DNA of 64,000 nucleotides from assembly GCA_037176845.1 (NCBI GenBank), contig JAYKXP010000066.1, forward strand, positions 124,001 to 188,000, read 5' to 3'. Numbering within the stretch: the stretch's first letter is position 1; each line of letters begins with the position of its first letter. The notes below the pieces were generated by a model, which was not told the DNA's origin, made no database searches, and saw only the letters and a program-made list of their open reading frames with translations. Positions 24,089-36,654 of the stretch are shown here, one piece after another. This DNA comes from Paramarasmius palmivorus (lineage: Eukaryota; Basidiomycota; Agaricomycetes; Agaricales; Marasmiaceae). Position numbers and translations under genes: made by a program.

Positions 24089-27000
24089 CAGTCAGCTACT
24101 GGCCTTGCCTAGATGTGGCCCTCAGGTTTGCCGTGTCGGGATAACCTCGTTCGCCGTCAAAATTAACCTCTTTATTCCTCTGTAGACCTATTTTACTATG
24201 TTCTTCTAACGATACCCTCTCACATGTTTCTGATCAAGCACACTTCTCCTTGCACACGACAATTTTGCTTTCGACAATTTCGTAAAACACTCGCATACAG
24301 GTAGTACAGTCTTTGCTATAGATTTGCAGTCATTATTGGCATCATTCTTCATACCGTAGTTTTCCAACATAGATGTACTTTATAATAGCCGGAACTTGCT
24401 CGTTAGACGCGTCGTTCTCTATTCCCTGTCATTGTTCGAATGCTGGTTCTCAGTCTACGCGTTCTTTCACCTGTCAGTCTTCCTTCTACTATACGCTTCC
24501 AACTGCCCTCTGAACGCAGTTACAGCAGAATGAGCGTCAGCGATCACAGATAGCTTACAGTTAGCAGGAATAATCGATATCTACAGCCCAGAGAAATCAA
24601 ACCCGGAAACTGCAAGGTCCCGAGCCTTACTACTCATTCAATATTGAAACGAGTGATTTAACCGATAGAAACCAACCGAAGGTGAAGGAATGTCCTAGTG
24701 AACGCAGACCAAGGCAAGACCAAGGCCATGGCAGATTTCTATCATGACTTGCCAAGATCCCCTCTGTATTCACACATTCCCCTTACTACCCTCATTTTGC
24801 TGCAAGGTTAAAGGCTAAATTTCTAACTGGACGCTGAAACGACCTGTGGCTACGCGCTCGACAGTCTTAACGTTGACTCGCCCGAGTCGGCCCAAAATTC
24901 TCACCTTTCGCGTGGGCTCCACGTGAGAATGCGATCGGTGGCTGTGCTTTGCTTTGGGCACACAAACGAACTTGAAACTTGTTCGCATTCGCGTTGCTCG
25001 TCATTTTTCTCCTTTTCCTTTCCCCCAATTCGCTAGCTGTCTTTCAAATCCACCAATTGAACATGATCACAGGCTGTTCTCAAGCTCGAGACCATCGCAG
25101 GGTCTTTGATTAGGCTCATATTGGTATTCACGGTGTACAAGTTGGCATGGCTTCATCCTGAGGCGGCGGTCTTGAAAAATCGTGATTTGGATCTACACTA
25201 GTGCTGTCAGTGCCGGTAAGTTGGCTCTCGACCCTGATGTTATCATTTGCCCGCTGTATTAGATCGTTTCCAATAGTGCACAAGACAGGCCCGACGAACG
25301 CGCCACGTGGGAATCGGTAGCGCGTCCGACGCGAAAAAAAAAACAAGGAAATACTTATATGGCCAAGATTTAGACGAGCCTGTCGTCAGGAAGGCCGCCT
25401 GATACACCAGGATACACCCTATTCCACCTACTGCATTCGGGTCGCGAGCTGTCGTTGGGCCCCCGTATAATGAATTGGCATAGAGTTCGTGGGATCCATG
25501 TACCTTTGCATTCATGATCGTCAGTCAAACGGCGGTGGTAATCCCTTCTGGCTTCTGCCCATATATGTCAACGTTACCGTCAGGGATCGTCACCGACAAG
25601 CGCGGGTAGGTTACTGTTATAGGTCAGTCCCTATATTGTGATTGTTTTGAACTCATTTCTTACTCTATACCTTTCGATTCCAGTCTAACCATTTTCCAAC
25701 TGGAACTATACTGTTCTATCAGACTTCTGAGGCAGGGTTTGACCCCACACGTCCCCCAGGGAGTTTTTATTTAGTTCACCTACCCAAAGGTTTATGCGCT
25801 ATCCGAGGTTATTCACTGACCGTGCATTTGATGGCATTTCTAATACGAAGGCTGTCAGCGTGTCCCTTCATTGGCGGAATTATGTACGCTCTCCTTCGAC
25901 TCTGATACCCCGTCGATCTTGATCTTTTTTTTGATGGCAGCTCTGATTTGAAATTTCTCTCAAATAGCACGAGAAGGCGAAGACAGAGAACGACAGAACC
26001 TGAGAAAACTTCACCAGGGTATGCTCCAAGGTCAGCCCGTGTTTGTCAATATCAATGAGTGCGTGACGCGCTTTTTCTGTCGCTCGAGGCCGCCGTCATC
26101 TTGACTACGTCGCCTTACTTGTCGGAGAGGAGGAACAGATAATCACCGACGTGAGGGGTTTTGGCATCTGGATTGCAGGTGGACGGATGCGTTCGGCTGC
26201 CAGACGCGAAATGTTCAGGCTGGGTTTCTTCTAGCTCCGCATCTTGGTGGACCTTTTCACAAAGGGTATACCTAGCTACTTGGCGAGTGTTGAGGAACGC
26301 ACCGGTTGCTCAGCCGAGGCCTCCTAGTGTCGGCGGAAAATAGCTCGTCAGTGTTCCACGTGAAGTGGTGGGGTCGCAACTTTCAGTGTATTTTCTGTAG
26401 CCCTCGAAATCCTCGGGCATTCGTTGGTTATCATCGATAACTGGACAGCCTCCTACAAGCCTGTTGTCACTGGTTGACCCCGCCGCGTAGAGACCTACCC
26501 TTTGCAAGGTCCCAAGATCTCAAGCTTCACCCCATCTTCGGTTCATGGTCAAGGAAAATCGACGTCTATAGATTTGTCGCTCCTTGGCAAGACAGTAACA
26601 AGTCCATATGCAACCTAACTATTCCTAGTATTAAAATATGGCCCTGTCACCGATAGAGAAACGTATTTCCAACAACCCAAAATTGTGTGGCAACCTTTCC
26701 GAAAGGTCAAAGTTACGTGATTAGTTGAAACACGTGGCGCAGCCGTTTTACGTATGTCGACCCTCATTGAATTCGAACTGCAGACAAACCAAACTGGTCC
26801 ATGTACGAGATATGTTTGTTTCCGATTTGAAATTAAGCGTTGCTCATCCTTCCTAAGTTGTAAAGGTACAGTGATTGGCCATTTTTGACATCAGAATAAC
26901 CAAAATTTCAATCAAGCCTTTTCAAGTTGAATCGTGTAGAATCAGGGTGAAGTTTTCTAACCTTAGAATTCGAGGCGCAACTTGATAAAACCCTCTTTAC

Positions 27001-27653
27001 AGCTTTGATATCTCCATCGAATGTCCGAGCTACTGAGCTCGGTTTGGATTGGAATGCATCATCGAGCATGCTTTCGAGAAAGCCGATCAATATTGGGCTC
27101 AACGACCTTGGCGACTGTATATCCAGGCTACACTGGACAGACTGTAATCCTTGGTCTCTATGGCAGTCGAATTCGGGCTGAATTCATCCCCTTTATCCCA
27201 TCAGAAACCCAATTGCGAGTATGCGCTCACTTTCTCAGGTAACTCTGATTCTGGTCTCAATCCAGGGCTAGTTCGTTTGAGCAAAGAAGGCAACGAGTCC
27301 CCGTGTCGACCCAAGCAGCTCTATATGGGGAAAACCATGATGCCAGGATCTCCGAATTCCTCTGACAGCCACTGTGTCAATCTCAGCTTTGTACGCTGTC
27401 CTAAAGTTCTCAAGGTTGCGGATCGCTGCTGTTTCCAGCCTGTTTACCAAAACATGACAAAATGGTCGGATAATAGGCTCCTTTAGGCGAGTTATCAAAC
27501 CGTCCTCGCTCTTCTTTACTCCCATCTAGATATGGTAACTTAGTCGATATTTCAATTTTGTGATATAAAGCCGCGAGCATATAACCACAAGATTTCCCCA
27601 CACTCCCTGCTCGCGGTGCTTCTCTTGTCCGTGTCTTATTTCCATCCTCCTCG
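24089..27653. other. 3.5 kb gene-poor region
   Basis: No gene can be supported. A minus-strand pair of frames (25128-25346 and 25243-25515) and a short stretch near 25530-25620 have protein-like composition (for example NSLYGGPTTARDPNAVGG) and could be exons of a small unknown protein. Frames between 26161 and 27601 are short, overlapping and without motifs. I saw no long direct or inverted repeats, transposase motifs or RNA genes by eye. Confidence 0.3.
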
Positions 27654-29254
27654 ATGTCATACGTTGACTACAGGCCTTCAACCACCTCTGCGAGCTCCTC
27701 CCGTAAACACGGGGGATACGTTTGCATGTCCACCGTCGACGATCTATCATATACTCCATCCGCCGAAGAGAAGGATCGTGACGCCGCGCAAATTATCGCC
27801 ACTGGAAGAAGAAGCTGGAAAACATTGAAAGGGAAGGGTGAAGCTGTCTGGCCACCCCATCTGTGAGCTGGTACCTGAACCCGAGAGTTGGCACTGGACT
27901 GATCGTGTTCTTGTTTCTCAGGGAAGCTGCCCTCATTGAAGGTGTGTGTCGTGATACCTTTTTCCGTGACAGCGGCTGATTACCATCCACATCTAGCACT
28001 AGAAAAGTACAAGCCCGATGAAACCAGATCGACAAAAACACTTGGCCGCTTCAGCATGAGAAACAGATTCATCTCAGACTACATCTTCGAGACTACCGGG
28101 AAACGACGGACGCCTAAACAAGTCGGAAGTCGCTTACAACAGCTGCGGGACACATGTAAAAGCGAGAGGAGTACGTTACATAGCGGGTTTACCTATCCGT
28201 TGACTAACTTTGAATTAGTTCTGCAGCTGATCTCTCGCCGCCCAATGGAACACGACAGTGACTCAACGGCACTGTCCTCAGATGGCAACAGTTCATCTGC
28301 CACGCCGCCGCCAACAGATGCATATGGCTCTCCTACCAGCGAAAGGTCATCGAGCGGACGGCGTAACAATATATGGGTCAACATCGTGCTCGAGCAACCA
28401 TCGTGGCCCTCGCCTGCTCCTGTTGTGCACATAATCAACAACAACAAGCTTATGCCGCTTGTCGTCCATCTCGCCCCGTTATCCTCTACCAGTCACGTCA
28501 GTCTGAATTACGACTCGTCATCTTCGCACAGACTAGCCTTTATGGAGCCTACAATCAACTTCGCATCCCCTTGTGCCCTTGCACTCCATTGCTCGTACTA
28601 TGTCTTCCTGGATGGCGCTGGGCTTCCCATCCACACCGAGGTCGCCCCCTTAAAATGTCAATCATCGCCCATGCAAAGTTCGGGTTGGATGTATAGCGCT
28701 AGTTTAGTGCCAGGGCTGTGGAACAATCTCTGTGAGAGTGCTTGTGAGTTACGTTTTGCCAACTGTCTACCAGTTCTCTCATCAAGATCTTTAGCACCGA
28801 CGCGCTATACTATAACCCAAACACTGTACCCGGCTCGTGCCGCATCCTCACGCTTGAACTCCGATAATCATGGAGAGTCTTGCATCACGATTGTCTACAA
28901 CTTCACACACCATGAATCCAGTACCGGTTTTCAGCTTCAGAATCTTCACGGCAGTGAACTGACCCTAGTACGTCCCACCAACGCAGAAGTCATTCCAATG
29001 ATTGACTCTGTATACAGCCCCCACCCCACAACCACGATCTACCGGGACTGAACGATCGCAGTTGGTGCTCTACCACCACTCTCGACTGGGGTTCCTCGTT
29101 TGAATCCAGTGTCTTCGGGTCTGGAACGTCATCTTCCGGGTATCCACCTGCAATACCTTCCATATCCCGAGGAGGGCGATCGACTGCATGCTATCAGGAG
29201 GGGTGGAATGGTCAGAAGTATACACATTCCCTGTCGCCGTTACAATATTGTTGA
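27654..29254 (+). CDS. TEA/ATTS-domain transcription factor
   Basis: DNA-binding regulator of the TEAD/AbaA/Tec1 family. The start at 27654 gives MSYVDYRPSTTSASSSRKHG. The TEA domain is split by three introns and reads EAVWPPHL, then EAALIEALEKYKPDE, RFSMRNRFISDYIFETTGK, RRTPKQVGSRLQQLRDTCK and LQLISRRP. This covers all three helices, including the recognition segment. A roughly 15-residue insert after KYKPDE (ETRSTKTLGRFS) is longer than in animal TEADs. The C-terminal part has Ser-rich linkers and a possible cofactor-binding region (SPTRYTITQTLYP), if a 51-nt in-frame intron after ESA is removed. An intron from GTACGT near 28970 to TATACAG lets the protein continue in another frame (PPPHNHDLPGLNDRSW) to 29254. 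Without it the frame ends at 29051. In fungi this family controls development (conidiation, filamentation); the role here is inference. Confidence 0.88.
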
Positions 29255-29451
29255 ATTCGTGCTTACGACGCCACCGGACATTATTTTTTTGTCATTTTTG
29301 TCAAATTGCGCAAATCGCTTTCGTGTTTCTTTATCGGGACTTTGACGTGTAGCTATACTCACCGATGCCGACTGGTCGAGACATCAATTTAATCTATCTC
29401 ATGTGTAGAATACTGGTTGCAAATAGATTGGTCGAAATGTGAACATGGCCA

Positions 29452-30642
29452 CTAGCCATCTGCAGACTCCTGTTTGACTATCTCCATCACGTTATACTTC
29501 AGCAACTTGTAGTAGTCTCTTGTGATGGCTAATCCACAAACGCTCTGCACTAATCAATTATGACGAAACTGGCAAACATCAGGCAAGAAATACCTTGAAA
29601 ATCTCCACCAAGATAAAAATCTTTGGATCAGTCAGATCGACTTTCAGGCTGGACGGTGCACATTCTGCAATGGCTTGTATAATATCGGGTCTGGTCAATG
29701 AGGTGTGATTTCGAACGCGTAGCTCAACCTTGTACTTTGGTGTAGTTATTGGTCATTGATATCCTGCTCAAAAATTGCAATACTCACAGTCAGGTCCTTC
29801 TCTTCAGGATGTAGATCAAAATACTGGGACACTATCTTGCGCGTTAATGCCTGAATGTCGGCGATACTAGCGTAGCAGGTCTCTGAAACGGGTACAAAAC
29901 GATGGGTGTACCTCGAGAGAACTTGGGCCGATGAATAATCGGGGAATCGGGTTGACATACCTGGTTCTTGCTACACCTGTACGTTGCACATTCTGAATAT
30001 GTGTTTCCACTAGCTTTACAGGATCAACGGGCGGTTTGCACGAAATGAAAACCACTTTTGGAACTATCTGTTAACATCGGAGTTGAGCACTTCGTGGAAT
30101 GGGAAAAGTACCGCAAGGCGTGTTCGTTTGACAATTCGCTAGGTGTCGTGTCAGGTCCCAGTGCCGCAGAAGACGAAGAGTGATCATACCAAACCTCTTC
30201 TCGACGCGGGGTCGCTTGATGACAGATATTTCATTGGCTATTTGTGCTTCGAGCGTGTCGGCCGTTTCTGATTCCTCTTCCTCATCCCCCACATCTTTTG
30301 TCTGGATTGGCCAGAGCTCTGAACTTAGCTGAAATAATATCTTGGCGCTGACGAAAAACTGATGGCAAACACAGTTACGCACCGATTCGAACAAGTCATA
30401 CAGCTCTCCAACAGTCTGCTTCTCTTTTCCCTTGACACCTGAGCAGCCAAAAATGTATAAATCAATGAATACGACGTGAACGGAGGAAACGTACAGCTAA
30501 CCCATACACCAGGTCCCCCGATACTCCTACCACTGGCTCCCTAACATGATTGACTCGGACCGTGTTGATTTCGGACATGGACACAACTGACCGTAAGGTA
30601 TCTCTTCTTTTTCCTAGAGTTCTTGAAAGCCGCTTCTGACAT
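29452..30642 (-). CDS. TAN1: tRNA acetylation adaptor, THUMP-domain protein Tan1
   Basis: THUMP-domain protein that works with the Kre33/NAT10 acetyltransferase to form N4-acetylcytidine at position 12 of tRNA-Leu and tRNA-Ser. The start at 30642 gives MSEAAFKNSRKKRRYLT. Splicing yields GGPGVWVSCVKGKEKQTVGE, LYDLFES, an acidic linker (DEEEESETADTLEAQIANEI) and then CVVFISCKPPVDPVKLVETH. Next are QRTGVARTRYTHRFVPVSE and TCYASIADIQALTRKIVSQY, the THUMP core. The final exons read VELRVRNHTSLTRPDIIQAI, LKVDLTDPKIFILVEIFK and SVCGLAITRDYYKLLKYNVM. End at 29452. All segments agree with the family order. Some small introns near 29905 and 30100-30180 are placed only approximately. Confidence 0.9.
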
Positions 30643-33600
30643 CTGCCTAGATTGGACGTTCCACGGTACTTGGCGACTCTGTGTTCGAGGTGGAGGAATT
30701 GATGAATGGTCAAGATAATCATTTTCTCACGAAGATCATTCATTCATTTATTCCCACGGATTCAGTGGGTAGCCGACTGCAATATAACTCGTCTTAGTGG
30801 CGAGGAGCGCGTTGTAAATGCGTGAAAATGGAGAAAATATGATATCCTCTTGATACCGCACCACTAGATTTCACTTCTACTAGCGAGCTTCAATGCGACA
30901 AATCGAAAACAAATATCAGCGGTCGAGTCGAAGCCATACTTAATTCTTTGACAACCGAGTTATGTACCTTCATTCGGCGAATATGAAAATGAAGCTAAAT
31001 CATAGTACGGAATATGACAAGTATACGAGGTTGATTGTAAAATCCGAGTCCGAATTCGATCGCGGTCACCGTTAGCTCAAGAAGGAGAAAACCAGTCCAA
31101 TATACGCTTCCAACGAGTTTAAACTTCGAGCAGGTTTTCCGGATCCAATCAATACGCATAAATTGCGTAGCCGCACCATCGGACATCCTTACTCATTTTC
31201 TGTTGACAGTTCGTGCCACGCGTTGAAGTCTGGCACGGTCACACTTGTACAGATAACCAAGATGGCTGCAGTTTGCCCGAGGTAGAATGATGGCATCCCG
31301 CTTTGGACGTGTGGAAGGAATGGAGGGGTACGGTACGGCGGTACAAGGGTGTGGCTGAGTGTACACTAGAGGGCTGGGGTGTATTCTACATGCCGTCAGT
31401 TGATACTCGGAGGGTTTACATCGGTGGGTGGCCTGGCGCCCGAAAGTGCTGATCAAGACAGCCACTAACGCTTTCCATCAGTTTTGGCGGGAGTACATCC
31501 ACCAATGAAAAATAACCATGACTAGTAGTAGTGAGAATACGGATCACTGAGTCAGACCTTGAAAGAATATTTGTGTTGTGCCACGCCCAGGGAGTCGGGT
31601 GGGATACACACCAATGGAACAGTCATTCTTGTGTGAATCAGACTATTCCTGGATTTTTGAACGACTCGTAATAACCATTGGAAATTCCTTAGAGGCGGCA
31701 GGCAGACCTGAGTGCTGACGCATGATCCTGCGAGTGGGAGGTTGGGCCCGGACGCCTTGAGTACGGCGTTGTTACCAGAGGTATTCAACCAAAAGCCCGT
31801 TCTGGTCACGATTCATTTCAGACGGCCGCTGCTTAGATCTAGATGTCTGCTTGCCCAAGAGCTCCAGGGAGCTGTAGACGGAAGAGCAAACGTGAATTTC
31901 AGCGCCTCGCGTTAGGACTCAGACCTTCGCTTCTAGGAAGACGAGTCATTAATTATGACTTCGTGCGTTGAGCACGGATTGTCCAGCCGCGACTTCTGGT
32001 CATTAGCATGGTGTCATCTTCTCGTCTGTCCCCCATGCGGTGTACACACCAAATGTGCCGTTCCCAGGGAGCGCGCAGGTACGCAGTGACATGGCAAATG
32101 CCGATGCTGAACCAACCCTTGGGTGGGACCAACAGTTCTCCCGTGAGCGTTGAGTCCAAACATATTCACTACCACCAGTTATCGGGTATGGATCCGATGG
32201 TATTAAGCCATGGAATGAGACGTTCTGTGCGGTAACAATGATTCATAATGTCTCCGAGGGAACGATGATTTCGGGAAGCTCCTAGTATGTCTGTCTTTAA
32301 GCGACTACAACTTTAATTCAGCGGGTTAAACGGATGAGCTTCTCGAAAATACCAATCCGCTGAAAAGAGCCGGTTCGAGATATTTCTGAACCTTAAGTCC
32401 TGTAATGACTGCTGTGGGTATCGAATTCCGTGTGACCAGTGATCTGTGGACCAAATGAGGCGAACGGAGGAGACTGGGATAGCCTTTAATGGCGTATTTG
32501 TCGAGCGCGATATGAGCACAGAAAAATAGGTACAACCTGCCGTCACGTAGGCCTGGGTACTGTTATCGAGCTCTGGAGCCTCTTAGTCCGCCGACGTTGA
32601 CTGGGGAAATCGTTATGCTTGGAGACCTAGTTCAGAGTGCAATGAATTGAAAGGTCACTTGGCAAGGATATCTGTCAGCCACTGCGAAACCACCAATTCG
32701 GGATCAATATCTTTGAGGCACAGCTCCATCAAGAGGTGGGGTTATAACAAATTCACTGCGCCTGTTGAGATGCGTCCGCGATCTTTCGAAGATCCTGAAT
32801 TTCATTCATATTACAAGGTCGACAGTATAGTGGCCTGTATAGGGATGGATCGTCCGGTAAGTTACCCGATCATCCGGTGCCAGGCGCGAAGTGCCGAATG
32901 TCTCGTTCAAACCCACGAGAGGAACGGCTGGATGAGATGGAAGTCGGATGGAAGCCTGAATGCCATAACATGATGGTCTGCTCACAATCTCCAAAAGTGG
33001 GGACGTAGCGCCACCTAGGATGAGCGTCTTTATTTGGGTCCTTGGATCGAGCGAGTAATACGGAACGCCCAGCGAATGGAATTGGAGCGGAACCAGCGTG
33101 CATCTCCTCAGCCTGCCCACCGAGTGTTAGCTTGATACGAACTCTTGTAGCTAGTACGCAACCTACCTCTACGTGTCACACTACACTGCACCTCATCATA
33201 CGCGGTGATAGCCTATGCCGGAGCCGGAACTGAGAGAGCATCGCAGAAGAAAATCTTTGCAGTGATCTGTCCTTAGCACCTCTATCGCTGCTGCGACTTG
33301 ATCCGTAGCGAAAGGCTCTGCTGCAGTGATAGGTACCTGCAACACTGCTGACCGATGCACATAGAGACAGACGACCTTGGAAGAGTCAAGAATAGTCCAT
33401 GACTCAGTGCGACTCGAACCGAAATACGCGAAAATTGCAATATCGAGTTTGCACTCGTCATGAGGACTCTACTAGGGCAAGAATGCGAGAGAGAAAGAGA
33501 GAAAGATGAAAGCAAGGGAACCAGGAGAGGATAGAAAATGTCGAGGCAGGTGATGGTGGCTGTTCATATGACCACTGAGAATCTGGGGTAACCGTGCCAA

Positions 33601-33770
33601 CCTGAATCCTCCGCACTGGCTGGTAGTGCTGCCAACTCCTTCTCACGCGATCTTGCCTTCTCCCTTCATATACTGCCTCTTGGTCAGGCTCTCATTCCTC
33701 GTAATCTCACCTTAAAGGTGCCCAAATATCGGTCAAACTGGCTGTTATAGCTGCATATCCCCCAGTCACC
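30643..33770. other. 3.1 kb region without a recognised gene
   Basis: Minus-strand frames between about 31552 and 33120 have exon-like pieces: a segment reading LLMELCLKDIDPELVVSQWL near 32660-32720, another ending ADWYFREAHPFNPLN at 32313, and LGVPYYSLDPRTQIKTLILG near 33010-33070. I could not join them into a known family. They may be an unknown or decayed gene on the minus strand. The last few hundred bases are the promoter side of the bHLH gene. No transposon, RNA gene or tandem repeat seen. Confidence 0.3.
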
Positions 33771-35119
33771 ATGTCGGACCTCCTTTCGCCTTCCGAATCT
33801 CACGAATTTCACTCGTTTTATCCTCTATCGATTATGGGACCTCGGGCGAAGCCAGGAATTCTTCGTTGTCGGATTGGAACACCTATCATTCAGATAATCC
33901 AGGGATGCTCCCGGAAATACCGCACGCGAAAGGAAGGGAAGCTTTAGCGAAAGCAACTAAGGATTTGATGTCGCTCGACTCAGCATGGGGCGCCCCTGCA
34001 TCTGGCACCACATCTGCAAATCATTTTTCTCAAAGAACTTACGGTTATGGATCACATTCGACTCAACCAAATCAATTCTCTTATGATCCACCCCGGAACT
34101 CACCGCACAGTTCATTATTTCAACCCCACCAGCAGCGACACACCGTCCAACATGCGCCATTCCCTTATCCTTCGAAAATGACCTCGTCATCCTCAATCTC
34201 ATCGCAACGTTCACATCCTGACACTTCCTTCTCATCTCACCATACATCACCACCCATCTCTGTTGCACCGATACACACGTTAAGTGCTAGTTCCGACCAA
34301 GGGGGTAGTTCAAGCTTGCATCCTTACAGCTCACCACCAAATACCTCTTCATCTTCAAATTCGTCCTATTCCTTCCCAAATTCCAGTCGCGGTCAGGACG
34401 GTGCTTCGAGTTCGTCCAAAGTTCCCTCACCACCATCCTCATCGAGCTCTATGAGAGCTGTTGGTTCGCCGGAGAATACCTCCAGCAATAAGCGCTCGTT
34501 GGACTCTTCATCGACGACCTCCGCCAATAAACGGCCTAGACCGTCGCCTCCTTCAACAACGAATGGAGCCGCGACGGCGGCAAAGTCCACGTTGTTGTCC
34601 CCATCACAAAAGAAAGCGAACCATATACAATCGGAGCAAAAAAGAAGAGCAAACATACGTCGAGGCTACGAAGCGCTATGCGAAACTGTCCCAGCGCTGC
34701 GAGAAGCAATCAGACTGGAGGAGGAGGCGCAAGTGAGTGCGCAGAACCGGGGCTGCTAAGGCTAGTGGGAAATCTAGACGTGGTAGAGGACGAGGCAAAA
34801 TAGATGAGGGAACAGGCGAGAAAATAGATGGCAGAGCTGGGCCTCGAAGTGAAAACATCGTTCTGGGCAAAAGTAAGTGTGATACTCTTTGTGCTTACCA
34901 TATACTCATCATTGTTTAGCTATCGACTATATTAACGAGTTGCTCAATGACCGGGAGGCATTGTTGACTCGACTGGAACGCGCTCGGGGAGTACTCACTC
35001 CGGAGCATCCTTCACTCATGAAATCTGATGCACAACCGTTGTGGGAGCGGGAGTGGAAAGGCGGAAGCGGAAAAGATGCAGATGCCGACGACGACGACGA
35101 CGAAGATGACGAGGAGTGA
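33771..35119 (+). CDS. bHLH transcription factor, two apparent frame errors
   Basis: Basic helix-loop-helix regulator. The start at 33771 (CACCATGTC) gives MSDLLSPSESHEFHSF. The frame then has to shift once at the TTTT run 33816-33819 to continue SSIDYGTSGEARNSSLSDW and the long Ser/Pro/His-rich region. The bHLH domain begins KKANHIQSEQKRRANIRRGY and continues EALCETVPALREAIRLEEEA. A second shift at the GGGG run 34749-34752 leads into a basic loop (KASGKSRRGRGRGK) and GRAGPRSENIVLGK. After one intron helix 2 follows: TIDYINELLNDREALLTRLE. The protein ends in a poly-Asp/Glu tail (DDDDDEDDEE). The long Lys/Arg/Gly loop is typical of the fungal Ino4/Mlx-like group. Both shifts sit in homopolymers, so I treat the gene as functional with consensus errors. 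Confidence 0.8.
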
Positions 35120-36654
35120 CTTCGCTATGCTTTTTCTCTGTCCGGTTTTTTCTCGACTGCTTTCATGCTGTGGACCTTACTCTCGTTACGTTCTTGCTCT
35201 CCCTTTCGCCACACTGCCCATGTCGACATGTTCACATTTTGCATTCTTGCACTTCGAGCCTTATCTTACATTTCTTCATATTCTGTTATATTATTTTTAT
35301 TATTTGACCTTTTTGCCCATAATTCCTCGCAACATGTACAACATCACCTAATGCATAGTTTCGCCGACTCGCTGTTCACTTTTGGTGCATCTGTTATTCT
35401 GCTTTAACGCATTCGCGGACATTCCTTCACATTCTTTTACAAAAATTCGTGTACAATTACCACCAAACTATACCCAGCGTTATTCCTAGGTATGGAAATG
35501 TACAACTTCACCTCTGGTTGCAAATTAGGACACTAGCTGACCCCTATCCCAAGCAGACTAGGACTAGAACTGACCTGCCACAAAAACACGCCTCAAATGC
35601 ACCCATTCCCGATCCCAAGACACAAATTTTAACGTTAACGCTATGTTAACGCTAAAGCCCTGTTTTCACGAAGGCCGGAGATCCAGATCCAACCAATTAC
35701 AATAATATAACTTGATAAAGGTAAAACGACGATGTTCGGACCCTACCAAGTAGTGGTTCGAAGCAGCTCAATTTTCAAAGAGAGCCAAGTCGAATTGACA
35801 GGGTCGGGAAAGGGACTAGTACTCGGGGAGCCTCATAACACGGCACGCCGCTCCTCAACGAAACACGAGGCGGAAGGCTGCCAATTGGCCAGTATTGCGC
35901 CGACCGCGTGTAACGATGGAGTCAGTTTATTGTCAGGCGTACCCAAGGAGCTTAGCTTTTAATTCAGTTGAAGATTATCGATTAGATATCATATTTGAAT
36001 CATTTCCTCTTTGAGATGAATTTGGAGTAGCATCCTCTCAAAGCTGTAGACGCGACAGATTCAATATATGCTCCTGTTTCCATACTGACTGCGTTCTAGC
36101 TGTCGTGATGCACGTTTTTCCAACGTTTTTTTAGCATCGCTTCCGCCCGTCGGTATGTGGCGTTAGGTGGCCGATAGTAATGTTCGGTGTTTGCCAGTGT
36201 ACGGGTGCAATCACATCAAGCAACACAATGATATCATCAGTATTATTCGAAGAACTTCTTGAAATCATTTGTTCGTGCACAGCCAGTACATAGCAGTACA
36301 CCGGCTGGACATACGTTGAAGCGCAAGCCGAGGACACAAGCCGAAGGGAACAAATTAGACTGGCATTGACGACAGCATGAGGGATGTATGATAACTATTC
36401 GAGAACACAAACAACGAATGCAACCAGCGAGGGCGAATACCAAAATCCAAGGACTATTAAACATAACAGAAAGGAGTATTGCGAGTAATACCATCCCCGA
36501 GGCCGAGGGGAAGAGAATAAACAGTGATGCTACAATGAACCGATCGACAATACAACAATAATGAACGGAAAAGGTACGAATGTTTCTATGGGCACAAAAC
36601 AGGTATAGAGCGCAGACGAGATCATGGAGTAGGCGTAAAAGAAAATTCACGAGG
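35120..36654. other. 1.5 kb intergenic region
   Basis: 3' regions of the convergent bHLH and Galpha genes. T-rich just after the bHLH stop. Frames at 35732-35962 (plus) and 36243-36650 (minus) lack motifs. A short direct repeat GTTAACG occurs twice near 35634-35652. Nothing else recognised. Confidence 0.4.

Noticed and set aside
27936..27989. Start codon of the long 371-codon frame as the start of the TEA gene
   Set aside because: It lies inside an intron. The TEA domain begins in upstream exons, and the true start is at 27654.
33390..33470. Possible tRNA B box (GGTTCGAGTC on the minus strand near 33411)
   Set aside because: No matching A box or cloverleaf could be found around it.
34735..34762. 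A 28-nt intron (GTGAGT...CTAAG) in the bHLH gene
   Set aside because: It would keep the frame, but it is far shorter than any other intron in the window (46 nt or more) and leaves no room for a branch site. A surplus G in the GGGG run explains the frame more simply.
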